NCBI GenBank assembly: GCA_963580285.1 | Contig: CAUZLF010000736.1 | Location: 1-64,000, forward strand | DNA from: Lucinisca nassula | Lineage: Eukaryota > Mollusca > Bivalvia > Lucinida > Lucinidae | Direction: 5' to 3' | Length of the DNA stretch: 64,000 bases | In this document: in pieces, positions 52,301 through 64,000 of the stretch | Layout: every line of letters begins with the position of its first letter | Numbering within the stretch: position 1 is the stretch's first letter | The notes under the pieces: generated by a model | Databases searched by the model: none | What the model was told of the DNA's origin: nothing | The model's input: only the letters and a program-made list of their open reading frames with translations | Position numbers and translations under genes: made by a program

Positions 52301-53379
52301 CTCTGAAAACTCCCAGGCTATGGCTCCCGGAGACTCGAACTTTGGTACCCCCACCTGTAGACTCGCTCTTAGTCATATATTGCACATGCGGGGACGCGAT
52401 TTTCTGAAAACTTCCCCAATGAATTGTTTTGAAAACATTTCTGTGTATTGCCCGTCTGTGGTACATTATACCCACAAAATATGGTCACTCTGAAAACTCC
52501 CAGGCTATGGCTCCCGGAGACTCTAACCAGGGTACCCCACCCAAAATATAGCCAGATATTGCATATATTGTGAGGCGATTTGCTCAGAACTTCCCCAATG
52601 AATTGTTTTGAAAACATTTCTGTGTATTGCCCGTCTATGGTACATTAAACCCACAAAATATGGTCACTCTGTAAACTCCCAGGCTATGGTCCCCGGAGCG
52701 TCGAACATGGGTACCCCCACCTGTAGACTCGCTCTTAGTCATAAATTGCACATGCGGGGACGCGATTTTCTGAAAACTTCCCAAATGAATTTTTTTGAAA
52801 ACATTTCTGTGTATTGCCCGTCTGTGGTACATTATACCCACAAAATATGGTCACTCTGAAAACTCCCAGGCTATGGCTCCCGGAGACTCGAACCAGGGTA
52901 CCCGTCCCAAAATATAGCCAGATATTGCATATATTGTGAGGCGATTTGCTCAGAACTTCCCCAATGATTTTTTTTGAAAACATTTCTGTGTATTGCCCAT
53001 CTATGGGACATTAAACCCACAAAATATGGTAACTCTGAAAACTCCCAGGCTATGGCCCCCGGAGCGTCGAACTTGGGTACCCCCACCTGTAGACTCGCTC
53101 TTAGTCATATAATGCACATGTGGGGACGCGATTTTCTGAAAACTTCCCCAATGAATTTTTTTGAAAACATTTCTGTGTATTGCCCGTGTGTGGTACATTA
53201 TACCCACAAAATATGGTCACTCTGAAAACTCCCAGGCTATGGCTCCCGGAGACTCGAACCAGGGTACCCCACCCAAAATATAGCCAGATATTGCATATAT
53301 TGTGAGGCGATTTGCTCAGAACTTCCCCAATGAATTTTTTTGAAAACATTTCTGTGTATTGCCCTCATAGTACATTAAA

Positions 53380-54833
53380 CCCACAAAATATGGTCACTCT
53401 GAAAACTCCCAGGCTATGGCCACCGGAGCGTCGAACTTGGGTACCCCCACCTTTAGACTCGCTCTTAGTCATATATTGCACATGCGGGGACGCGATTTTC
53501 TAAAAACTTCCCCAATGATTTTTTTTGAAAACATTTCTGTGTATTGCCCGTCTGTGTTACATTACACCCACAAAATATGGTCACTCTGAAAACTCCCAGG
53601 CTATGGCTCCCGAAGACTCGAACCAGGGTACCCCACCCAAAATATAGCCAGATATTGCATATATTGTGAGGCGATTTGCTCAGAACTTCCCCAATGAATT
53701 TTTTTGAAAACATTTTTGTGTATTGCCCGTCTATGGTACATTAAACCCACAAAATATGGTCACTCTGAAATCTCCCAGGCTATGTCTACCGGAGCGTCGA
53801 ACTTGGGTACCCCCACCTGTAGACTCGCTCTTAGTCATATATTGCACATGCGGGGACGCGATTTTCGCAAAACTTCCCCAATGAATTTTTTTTTAAAAAC
53901 ATTTCTGTGTATTGCCCGTGTGTGGTACATTATACCCACAAAATATGGTCACTCTGAAAACTCCCAGGCTATGGCTCCCGGAGACTCGAACCAGGGTACC
54001 CCACCCAAAATATAGCCAGATATTGCATATATTGTGAGGCAATTTGCTCAGAACATCCCCAATGAATTTTTTTGAAAACTTTCTGTGTATTGCCCATCTA
54101 TGGTACATTAAACCCACAAAATATGGTCACTCTAAAAACTCCCAGGCTATGGCTCCCGGAGACTCGAACCAGGGTACCCCACCCAAAATATAGCCAGATA
54201 TTGCATATATTGTGAGGCGATTTGCTCAGAACTTCCCCAATGAATTTTTTTTAAAAACATTTCTGTGTATTGCCCGTCTATGGTACATTAAACCCACAAA
54301 TTATGGTCACTCTGACGACTCCCAGGCTATGGCCCCGGAGCGTCGAACTTGGGTACCCCACCTGTAGACTCGCTCTTAGTCATATATTGCACATGCGGGG
54401 ACGCGATTTTCTGAAAACTTTCCCAATGAATTTTTTTGAAAACATTTCTGTGTATTGCCCGTCTGTGGTTCATTATACCCACAAAATATGGTCACTCTGA
54501 AAACTCCCAGACTATGGCTCCCGGAGACTCGAACCAGGGTGCCCCACCCAAAATATAGCCAGATATTGCATATATTGTGAGGCGATTTGCTCAGAACTTC
54601 CCCAATGAATTTTTTGAAAACATCTCTGTGTATTGCCCGTCTGTGGTTCATTATACCCACAAAATATGGTAACTTTGAAAACTCCCAGGCTATGGCTCCG
54701 GGAGACTCGAACCAGGGTACCCCACCCAAAATATAGCCAGATATTGCATATATTGTGAGGCGATTTGCTCAGAACTTCCCCAATGAATTTTTTTGAAAAC
54801 ATTTCTGTGTATTGCCCGTCTATGGTACATTAA
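53380..54833 (-). repeat. 1,454-bp higher-order unit, copy 1
   Basis: Matches the next 1,454 bp almost exactly: 53,704/55,159, 53,893/55,348, 54,270/55,724 and 54,512/55,966. It is itself a copy of about 44,450-45,860 (offset 8,935-8,940), so the right arm has nested duplications. Confidence 0.85.
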
Positions 54834-56287
54834 ACCCACAAAATATGGTCACTCTGAAAACTCCCAGGCTATGGCCCCCGGAGCGTCGAACTTGGGTACC
54901 CCCACCTGTAGACTCGCTCTTAGTCATATATTGCACATGCGGGGACGCGATTTTCTAAAGACTTCCCCAATGATTTTTTTTGAAAACATTTCTGTGTATT
55001 GCCCGTCTGTGTTACATTACACCCACAAAATATGGTCACTCTGAAAACTCCCAGGCTATGGCTCCCGAAGACTCGAACCAGGGTACCCCACCCAAAATAT
55101 AGCCAGATATTGCATATATTGTGAGGCGATTTGCTCAGAACTTCCCCAATGAATTTTTTTGAAAACATTTTTGTGTATTGCCCGTCTATGGTACATTAAA
55201 CCCACAAAATATGGTCACTCTGAAAACTCCCAGGCTATGTCCACCGGAGCGTCGAACTTGGGTACCCCCACCTGTAGACTCGCTCTTAGTCATATATTGC
55301 ACATGCGGGGACGCGATTTTCGCAAAACTTCCCCAATGAATTTTTTTTTAAAAACATTTCTGTGTATTGCCCGTGTGTGGTACATTATAACCACAAAATA
55401 TGGTCACTCTGAAAACTCCCAGGCTATGGCTCCCGGAGACTCGAACCAGGGTACCCCACCCAAAATATAGCCAGATATTGCATATATTGTGAGGCAATTT
55501 GCTCAGAACATCCCCAATGAATTTTTTTGAAAACTTTCTGTGTATTGCCCATCTATGGTACATTAAACCCACAAAATATGGTCACTCTAAAAACTCCCAG
55601 GCTATGGCTCCCGGAGACTCGAACCAGGGTACCCCACCCAAAATATAGCCAGATATTGCATATATTGTGAGGCGATTTGCTCAGAACTTCCCCAATGAAT
55701 TTTTTTAAAAACATTTCTGTGTATTGCCCGTCTATGGTACATTAAATCCACAAATTATGGTCACTCTGACGACTCCCAGGCTATGGCCCCGGAGCGTCGA
55801 ACTTGGGTACCCCACCTGTAGACTCGCTCTTAGTCATATATTGCACATGCGGGGACGCGATTTTCTGAAAACTTTCCCAATGAATTTTTTTGAAAACATT
55901 TCTGTGTATTGCCCGTCTGTGGTTCATTATACCCACAAAATATGGTCACTCTGAAAACTCCCAGACTATGGCTCCCGGAGACTCGAACCAGGGTGCCCCA
56001 CCCAAAATATAGCCAGATATTGCATATATTGTGAAGCGATTTGCTCAGAACTTCCCCAATGAATTTTTTGAAAACATCTCTGTGTATTGCCCGTCTGTGG
56101 TTCATTATACCCACAAAATATGGTAACTTTGAAAACTCCCAGGCTATGGCTCCGGGAGACTCGAACCAGGGTACCCCACCCAAAATATAGCCAGATATTG
56201 CATATATTGTGAGGCGATTTGCTCAGAACTTCCCCAATGAATTTTTTTGAAAACATTTCTGTGTATTGCCCGTCTATGGTACATTAA
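54834..56287 (-). repeat. 1,454-bp higher-order unit, copy 2
   Basis: Second tandem copy. It shares private markers such as gaacatccccaatg, ttttcccaatgaa, gggtgccccaccc and catctctgtg. Boundaries are uncertain by up to one subunit. Confidence 0.85.
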
Positions 56288-56648
56288 ACCCACAAAATAT
56301 GGTCACTCTGAAAACTCCCAGACTATGGCTCCCGGAGACTCGAACCAGGGTGCCCCACCCAAAATATAGCCAGATATTGCATATATTGTGAGGCGATTTG
56401 CTCAGAACTTCCCCAATGAATTTTTTGAAAACATCTCTGTGTATTGCCCGTCTGTGGTTCATTATACCCACAAAATATGGTAACTTTGAAAACTCCCAGG
56501 CTATGGCTCCGGGAGACTCGAACCAGGGTACCCCACCCAAAATATAGCCAGATATTGCATATATTGTGAGGCGATTTGCTCAGAACTTCCCCAATGAATT
56601 TTTTTGAAAACATTTCTGTGTATTGCCCGTCTATGGTACATTAAACCC
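55935..56648 (-). repeat. 357-bp A-A tandem duplication
   Basis: A pair of A subunits (one with gactatggctcccggag and gggtgcccc, the next with catctctgtg and gctccgggag) is repeated after 357 bp (55,966/56,323). The period is two A units, not the usual A+B 366. This is a recent small duplication at the end of the 1,454-bp copies. Confidence 0.8.
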
Positions 56649-58260
56649 ACAAAATATGGTCACTCTGAAAACTCCCAGGCTATGGCCCCCGGAGCGTCGA
56701 ACTTGGGTACCCCCACCTGTAGACTCGCTCTTAGTCATATATTGCACATGTGGGGACGCGATTTTCTGAAAACTTCCCCAATGAATTTTTTTGAAAACAT
56801 TTATGTGTATTGCCCGTGTGTGGTACATTATACCCACAAAATATGGTCACTTTGAAAACTCCCAGGCTAAGGCTCCCGGAGATTCGAACCAGGGTACCCC
56901 ACCCAAAATATAGCCAGATATTGCATATATTGTGAGGCGATTTGCTCAGAACATCCCCAATGATTTTTTTTGAAAACATTTCTGTGTATTGCCCGTCTAT
57001 AGTACATTAAACCAACAAATTATGGTCACTCTGACAACTCCCAGGCTATGGCCCCCGGAGCGTCGAACTTTGGTACCCCCACCTGTAGACTCGCTCTTAG
57101 TCATATATTGCACATGCTGGGACGCGATTTTCTGAAAACTTCCACAATGAATTGTTTTGAAAACATTTCTGTGTATTGCCCGTCTGTGGTACATTATACC
57201 CACAAAATATGGTCACTCTGAAAACTCCCAGGCTATGGCTCCCGGAGACTCGAACCAGGGTACCCCACCCAAAATATAGCCAGATATTGCATATATTGTG
57301 AGGCGATTTGCTCAGAACTTCCCCAATGAATTTTTTTGAAAACATTTCTGTGTATTGCCCGTCTATGGTACAAATAAACCCACAAAATATGGTCACTCTG
57401 TAAACTCCCAGGCTATGGCCCCCGGAGCGTCGAACATGGGTACCCCCACCTGTAGACTCGCTCTTAGTCATATATTGCACATGCGGGGACGCGATTTTCT
57501 GAAAACTTCCCAAATGAATTTTTTTTGAAAACATTTCTGTGTATTGCCCGTCTGTGGTACATTATACCCACAAAATATGGTCACTCTGAAAACTCCCAGG
57601 CTATGGCTCCCGGACACTCGAACCAGGGTACCCCACCCAAAATATAGCCAGATATTGCATATATTGTGAGGCGATTTGCTCAGAACTTCCACTATGAATT
57701 TTTTTGAAAACTTTCTGTGTATTGCCCGTCTATGGTACATAAAACCCACAAAATATGGTCACTCTGAAAACTCTAAGGCTATGGCTCCCGGAGACTCGAA
57801 CCAGGGTACCCCACCCAAAATATAGCCAGATATTGCATATATTGTGAGGCGATTTGCTCAGAACTTCCCCAATGAATTTTTTTGAAAACATTTCTGTGTA
57901 TTGCCCGTCTATGGGACAGTAAACCCACAAAATATGGTAACTCTGAAAACTCCCAGGCTATGGCCCCCGGAGCGTAGAACTTGGGTACCCCCACCTGTAG
58001 ACTCGCTCTTAGTCATATATTGCACATGTGGGGACGCGATTTTCTGAAAACTTCCCCAATGAATTTTTTTGAAAACATTTCTGTGTATTGCCCGTCTGTG
58101 GTACATTATACCCACAAAATATGGTCACTCTGAAAACTCCCAGGCTATGGCTCCCGGAGACTCGAACCAGGGTACCCAACCCAAAATATAGCCAGATATT
58201 GCATATATTGTGAGGCGAATTGTTCAAAACTTCCCCAATGAATTTTTTTGAAAACATTTC
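56604..58260 (-). repeat. Long-range duplicate of 45,853-47,509
   Basis: Points at 45,880, 46,246, 46,346, 46,717, 47,158 and 47,258 all recur at +10,751. Shared private variants include gcccgtgtgtggtac, ggctaaggctcccggagatt, tagtacattaaa and ggagcgtagaac. This copy is separated from its partner by other units. It therefore arose from a larger duplication later rearranged, or by transfer between sister arrays. Confidence 0.8.
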
Positions 58261-58489
58261 TGTGTATTGCCCGTCTATGGTAGATTAAACCCACAAAATA
58301 TGGTCACTCTGAAAACTCCCAGGCTATGGCCACCGGAGCGTCGAACTTGGGTACCCCCACCTGTAGACTCGCTCTTAGTCATATATTGCACATGCGGGGA
58401 CGCGATTTTCTCAAAACTTCCCCAATGAATTTTTTTGAAAACATGTCTGTGTATTGCCCGTCTGTGGTACATTTTACTCACAAAGTATG

Positions 58490-60610
58490 GTCACTCTGAA
58501 AACTCCCAGGCTAAGGCTCCCGGAGACTCATCCAAGGGTACCCCACCCAAAATATAGCCAGATATTGCATATATTGTGAGGCGATTTGCTCAGAACTTCC
58601 CCAATGATTTTTTTTGAAAACATTTCTGTGTATTGCCCGTCTATGGTACATTAAACCCACAAATTATGGTCACTCTGACATCTCCCAGGCTATGGCCCCC
58701 GGAGCGTCGAACTTTGGTACCCCCACCTGTAGACTCGCTCTTAGTCATATATTGCACATGCGGGGACGCGATTTTCTGAAAACTTCCACAATGAATTGTT
58801 TTGAAAACATTTCTGTGTATTGCCCGTCTGTGGTACATTACACCCACAAAATATGGTCACTCTGAAAACTCCCAGGCTATGGCTCCCGGAGACTCGAACC
58901 AGGGTACCCCACCCAAAATATAGCCAGATATTGCATATATTGTGAGGCGATTTGCTCAGAACTTCCCCAATGAATTTTTTTTAAAACATTTCTGTGTATT
59001 GCCCGTCTATGGTACAAATAAACCCACAAAACATGGTCACTCTGTAAACTCCCAGGCTATGGCCCCCGGAGCGTCGAACATTGGTACCCCCACCTGTAGA
59101 CTCGCTCTTAGTCATATATTGCACATGCGGGGACGCGATTTTCTGAAAACTTCCCAAATGAATTTTTTTGAAAACTTTTCTGTGTATTGCCCGTCTGTGG
59201 TACATTATACCCACAAAATATGGTCACTCTGAAAACTCCCAGGCTATGGCTCCCGGACACTGGAACCAGGGTACCCCACCCAAAATATAGCCAGATATTG
59301 CATATATTGTGAGGCGATTTGCTCAGAACTTCCCCAATGAATTTTTTTGAGAACTTTCTGTGTATTGCCCGTCTATGGTATATAAAACCCACAAAATATG
59401 GTCACTCTGAAAACTCCCAGGCTATGGCTCCCGGAGACTAGAACCAGGGTACCCCACCCAAAATATAGCCAGATATTGCATATATTGTGAGGCGATTTGC
59501 TCAGAACTTCCCCAATGAATTTTTTTGAAAACATTTCTGTGCATTGCCCGTCTATGGGACATTAAACCCACAAAATATGGTAACTCTGAAAACTCCCAGG
59601 CTATGGCCCCGGAGCGTAGAACTTGGGTACCCCCACCTGTAGACTCTCTCTTAGTCATATATTGCACATGTGGGGACGCGATTTTCTGAAAACTTCCCCA
59701 ATGAATTTTTTTGAAAACATTTCTGTGTATTGCCCGTCTGTGGTACATTATACACACAAAATATGGTCACTCTGAAAACTCCCAGGCTATGGCTCCCGGA
59801 GACTCGAACCAGGGTACCCAACCCAAAATATAGCCAGATATTGCATATATTGTGAGGCGAATTGTTCAAAACTTCCCCAATGAATTTTTTTGAAAACATT
59901 TCTTTGTATTGCCCGTCTATGGTACATTAAACCCACAAAATATGGTCAATCTGAAAACTCCCAGGCTATGGCCACCGGAGCGTCGAACTTGGGTACCCCC
60001 ACCTGTAGACTCGCTCTTAGTCATATATTGCACATGCGGCGACGCGATTTTCTCAAAACTTCCCCAATGAATTATTTTGAAAACATGTCTGTGTATTGCC
60101 CGTCTGTGGTACATTTTACTCACAAAGTATGGTCACTCTGAACACTCCCAGGCTATGGCTCCCGGAGACTCGAACCAGGGTACCCCACCCCAAATGTAGC
60201 CAGATATTGCATATATTGTGAGGCGATTTGCTCAGAACTTCCCCAATGAATTTTTTTGAAAACATTTCTGTGTATTGCCCGACTATGGTACATTTAACCC
60301 ACAAAATATGGTCACTCTGAAAACTCCCAGGCTATGGCAACCGGAGCGTCGAACTTGGGTACCCCCACCTGTAGACTCGCTCTTAGTCAAATATTGCACA
60401 TGCGGGGACGCGATTTTCTGAAAACTACACCTATGATTTTTTTTTTAAAACATTTCTGTGTATTGCCCGTCTGTGTTGCATTATATCCACAAAATATGGT
60501 CACTCTGAAAACTCCCAGGCTATGGCTCCCGGAGACTCGAACCAGGGTACCCCACCCAAAATATAGCCAGATATTGCATATATTGTGAGGCGATTTGCTC
60601 AGAACTTCCC
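58490..60610 (-). repeat. Long-range duplicate of 50,280-52,220 with one extra subunit
   Basis: The match runs at offset 8,206 from about 50,280 to 51,050 (shared ggctaaggctcccggagactcatcc at 50,304/58,510, split by a few bases). It then runs at offset 8,382 from about 51,170 onward (51,269/59,651, 51,508/59,890). The 176-bp change equals one A subunit gained in this copy near 59,400-59,580, or lost in the other. Confidence 0.8.
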
Positions 60611-63600
60611 CAATGAATTTTTTTGAAAACATTTCTGTGTATTGCCCGTCTATGGTACATTAAACCCACAAAATATGGTCACTCTGAAAACTCCCAGGCT
60701 ATGGCTCCCGGAGACTCGAACTTGGGTACCCCCACCTGCAGACTCGCTCTTAGTCATATATTGCACATGTGGGGACGCGATTTTCTGAAAACGTCCCCAA
60801 TGAATTTTTTTGAAAACATTTCTGTGTATTGCCCGTGTGTGGTACATTATACCCACAAAATATGGTCACTCTGAAAACTCCCAGGCTATGGCTCCCGGAG
60901 ACTCGAACCAGGGTACCCCACCCAAAATATAGCCATATATTGCATATATTGTGAGGCGATTTGCTCGTAACTTCCCCAATCAATTTTTTGAAAACATTTC
61001 TGTGTATTGCCCGTCTACGGTACATTAAACCCACAAATTATGGTCACTCTGACAACTCCCAGGCTATGGCCCCCGGAGCGTCGAACTTTGGTACCCCCAC
61101 CTGTAGACTCGCTCTTAGTCATATATTGCACATGCGGGGACGCGATTTTCTGAAAACTTCCCCAATGAGTTGTTTTGAAAACATTTCTGTGTATTGCCCG
61201 TCTGTGGTACATTATACCCACAAAATATGGTCACTCTGAAAACTCCCAGACTATGGCTCCCGGAGACTCGAACCAGGGTACCCCACCCAAAATATAGCCA
61301 GATATTGCATATATTGTGAGGCGATTTGCTCAGAACTTCCCCAATGAATTTTTTTGAAAACATTTCTGTGTATTGCCCGTCTATGGTACATTAAACCCAC
61401 AAAATATGGTCACTCTGAAAACTCCCAGGCTATGGCCACCGGAGCGTCGAACTTGGGTACCCCCACCTGTAGACTCGCTCTTAGTCATATATTGCACATG
61501 CGGGGACGCGATTTTCTGAAAACTACCCCAATGATTTTTTTAAAACATTTCTGTGTATTGCCCGTCTGTGTTGCATTATATCCACAAAATATGGTCACTC
61601 TGAAAACTCCCAGGCTATGGCTCCCGGAGACTCGAACTTGGGTACCCCCACCTGTAGACTCGCTCTTAGTCAAATATTGCACATGTGGGGACGCGATTTT
61701 CTGAAAACGTCCCCAATGAATTTTTTTGAAAACATTTCTGTGTATTGCCCGTGTGTGGTACATTATACCCACAAAATATGGTCACTCTGAAAACTCCCAG
61801 GCTATGGCTCCCGGAGACTCGAACCAGGGTACCCCACCCAAAATATAGCCAGATATTGCATATATTGTGAGGCAATTTGCTCAGAACTTCCCCAATGAAT
61901 TTTTATGAAAACATTTTTGTGTATTGCCCGTCTATGGTACATTAAACCCACAAAATATGGTCACTCTGTAAACTCCCAGGCTATGGCCCCCGGAGCGTCG
62001 AACATGGGTACCCCCACCTGTAGACTCGCTCTTAGTCATAAATTGCACATGCGGGGACGCGATTTTCTGAAAACTTCCCAAATGAATTTTTTTGAAAACA
62101 TTTCTATGTATTGCCCGTCTGTGGTACATTATACCCACAAAATATGGTCACTCTGAAAACTCCCAGGCTATGGCTCCCGGAGACTCGAACCAGGGTACCC
62201 GTCCAAAAATATAGCCAGATATTGCATATATTGTGAGGCGATTTGCTCAGAACTTCCCCAATGAATTTTTTTGAAAACATTTCTGTGTATTGCCCGTCTA
62301 TGGGACATTAAACCCACAAAATATGGTCACTCTGAAAACTCCCAGGCTATGGCCCCCGGAGCGTCGAACTTGGGTACCCCCACCTGTAGACTCGCTCTTA
62401 GTCATGTATTGCACATGTGGGGACGCGATTTTCTGAAAACTTCCCCAATGAATTTTTTTGAAAACATTTCTGTGTATTGCCCGTCTGTGGTACATTATAC
62501 CCACAAAATATGGTCACTCTGAAAACTCCCAGGCTATGGCTCCCGGAGACTCGAACAAGGGTACCCAACCCAAAATATAGCCAGATATTGCATATATTGT
62601 GAGGCGATTTGCTCAGAACTTCCCCAATGAATTTTTTGAAAACATTTCTGTGTATTGCCCGTCTATGGTACATTAAACCCACAAAATATGGTCACTCTGA
62701 AAACTCCCAGGCTATGGCCCCCGGAGCGTCGAACTTGGGTACCCCCACCTGTAGACTCGCTCTTAGTCATATATTGCACATGCGGGGACGCGATTTTCTC
62801 AAAACTTCCCCAATTAATTTTTTTGAAAACATTTCTGTGTATTGCCCGTCTATGGTACATTATACCCACAAAATATGGTCACTCAAAAAACTCCCAGGCT
62901 ATGGCTCCCGGAGACTCGAACCAGGGTACCCCACCCAAAATATAGCCAGATATTGCATATATTGTGAGGCGATTTGCTCAGAACTTCCCCAATGAATTTT
63001 TTTGAAAACATGTCTGTGTATTGCCCGTCTATGGTACATTAAACCCACAAAATATGGTCACTCTGATACCTCCCAGGCTATGGCCACCGGAGCGTCGAAC
63101 TTGGGTACCCCCACCTGTAGACTCGCTCTTAGTCATATATTGCACATGCGGGGACGCGATTTTCTCAAAACTTCCCCAATGATTTTTTTTGAAAACATTT
63201 CTGAGTATTGCCCGCCTGTGGTACATTATACCCACAAAATATGGTCACTCTGAAAACTCCCAGGATATGGCTCCCGGAGACACGAACCAGGGTACCCCAC
63301 CCAAAATATAGCCAGATATTGCATATATTGTGAGGCGATTTGCTCAGAACTTCCACAATGAATTTTGTTGAAAACATTTCTATGTATTGCCCGTCTATGG
63401 TACATTAATCCCAGAAATTATGGTCACTCTGAAAACTCGAAGGCTATGGCCCCCGGAGCGTCGAACTTGGGTACCCCCACCTGTAGACTCGCTCTTAGTC
63501 ATATATTGCACATGCGGGGACGCGATTTTCTCAAAACTTCCCCAATCAAATTTTTTGAAAACATTTCTGTGTATTGCCCGTCTGTGGTACATTATACCCA

Positions 63601-64000
63601 CAAAATATGGTCACTCTGAAAACTCCCAGGCTATGGCTACCGGAGACTCGAACCAGGGTACTCCACCCAAAATATAGCCAGATATTGCATATATTGTGAG
63701 GCGATTTGCTCAGAACTTCCCCAATGATTTTTTTTGAAAACATTTCTGTGTATTGCCTGCTATGGAACATTAAGCCCACAAAATATGGTCACTCTGAAAT
63801 CTCCCAGGCTATGGCGCCCGGAGCGTCGAACTTGGGTACCCTCACCTGTAGACTCGCTCTTAGTCATATATTGCACATGCGGGGACGCGATTTTCTCAAA
63901 ACTTCCCCAATGAATTTTTTTGAAAACATTTCTGTGTATTGCCCGTCTATGGTACATTATACCCACAAAATATGGTCACTCTGAAAACTCCCAGGCTATG

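Larger units (their letters stand above)
38371..64000 (-). repeat. Right satellite array, inverted orientation, about 70 dimers
   Basis: The same A/B satellite as 780-37,705, but reading on the minus strand. Landmarks appear reverse-complemented: cttccccaatgaa, cccgtctatggtac, ccaggctatgg, cgaac and ggggtacccc. It continues to the window end. A subunits outnumber B subunits in places, with runs of two or three A units, for example about 42,050-42,550 and 48,620-49,130. Subunit variants differ from the left array over most of its length. The right array carries tatctggc in A where the left mostly has tatcaggc, and from about 42.6 kb outward its B has tgcaatatatgactaagagc where the left has tgccatatatgactaagcgc. 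No coding sequence is supported. Confidence 0.96.

Noticed and set aside
1082..64000. Hundreds of recurring open frames of about 60-157 codons on both strands, especially 68-codon and 83-codon types repeated every 366 bp
   Set aside because: They overlap each other on opposite strands within the same satellite unit. They are broken freely by substitutions, indels and premature stops, and they follow the repeat period. They are by-products of a tandem repeat with few stops, not conserved proteins. No signal, domain or codon-level constraint is visible.
1..64000. Bacterial or phage origin
   Set aside because: No genes, operons or ribosome-binding patterns are present. Large higher-order satellites and a SINE are eukaryotic features.

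Overview
The window is almost entirely eukaryotic satellite DNA. I found no protein-coding gene, rRNA gene, tRNA gene or CRISPR array that the sequence supports. About 62.5 of 64 kb is one tandem-repeat family. Its working unit is a dimer of about 366 bp made of two related subunits, called here A (about 179 bp) and B (about 187 bp). A and B match well over their first ~90 and last ~65 bp and differ in the middle. The host is not identified. Large higher-order satellite arrays and a SINE-like retroelement with target-site duplications mean a eukaryote. The SINE tail (…acgttaaacctcaaa followed by an A/C-rich run) resembles SINE tails I associate with bivalve and gastropod molluscs. That is a tentative inference. 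Layout: 1-779 is a non-satellite flank with several small direct and inverted repeats. 780-37,705 is a left array (about 100 dimers) read on the + strand. 37,706-38,370 is a 665-bp AT-rich non-satellite spacer. 38,371-64,000 is the same family in inverted orientation (about 70 dimers) and runs off the window end. The window is therefore a giant imperfect inverted repeat with a short unique centre. Within the arrays there is layered higher-order structure. The left arm has a 3.5/3.1-kb duplication (2,191-8,778), an 849-bp pair (15,535-17,232), a 1,830-bp five-dimer unit in three tandem copies (18,697-24,510), and a very recent 6.99-kb tandem duplication (21,039-28,030 and 28,031-35,020). The right arm has a ~730-bp two-dimer unit repeated about five times next to the spacer (38,371-~42,190). 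Beyond that it has a distinct sub-family with 3.09-kb, 1,454-bp and 357-bp duplications and long-range copies 8-11 kb apart. A 310-bp SINE-like element (19,161-19,470) with a perfect 15-bp target-site duplication sits in one 1,830-bp unit. At least four paralogous empty sites in the same window show that it arrived after that unit had amplified. Functionally, the most suggestive feature is a short box shared by both subunits in nearly every copy: TTCG, six bases, CGGG. It is close to the CENP-B box (TTCG-N7-CGGG) but one base shorter in spacing. Together with the dimeric monomer, higher-order repeats and inversion, it makes the array a candidate centromeric or pericentromeric satellite. That role is inference and cannot be settled from sequence alone.
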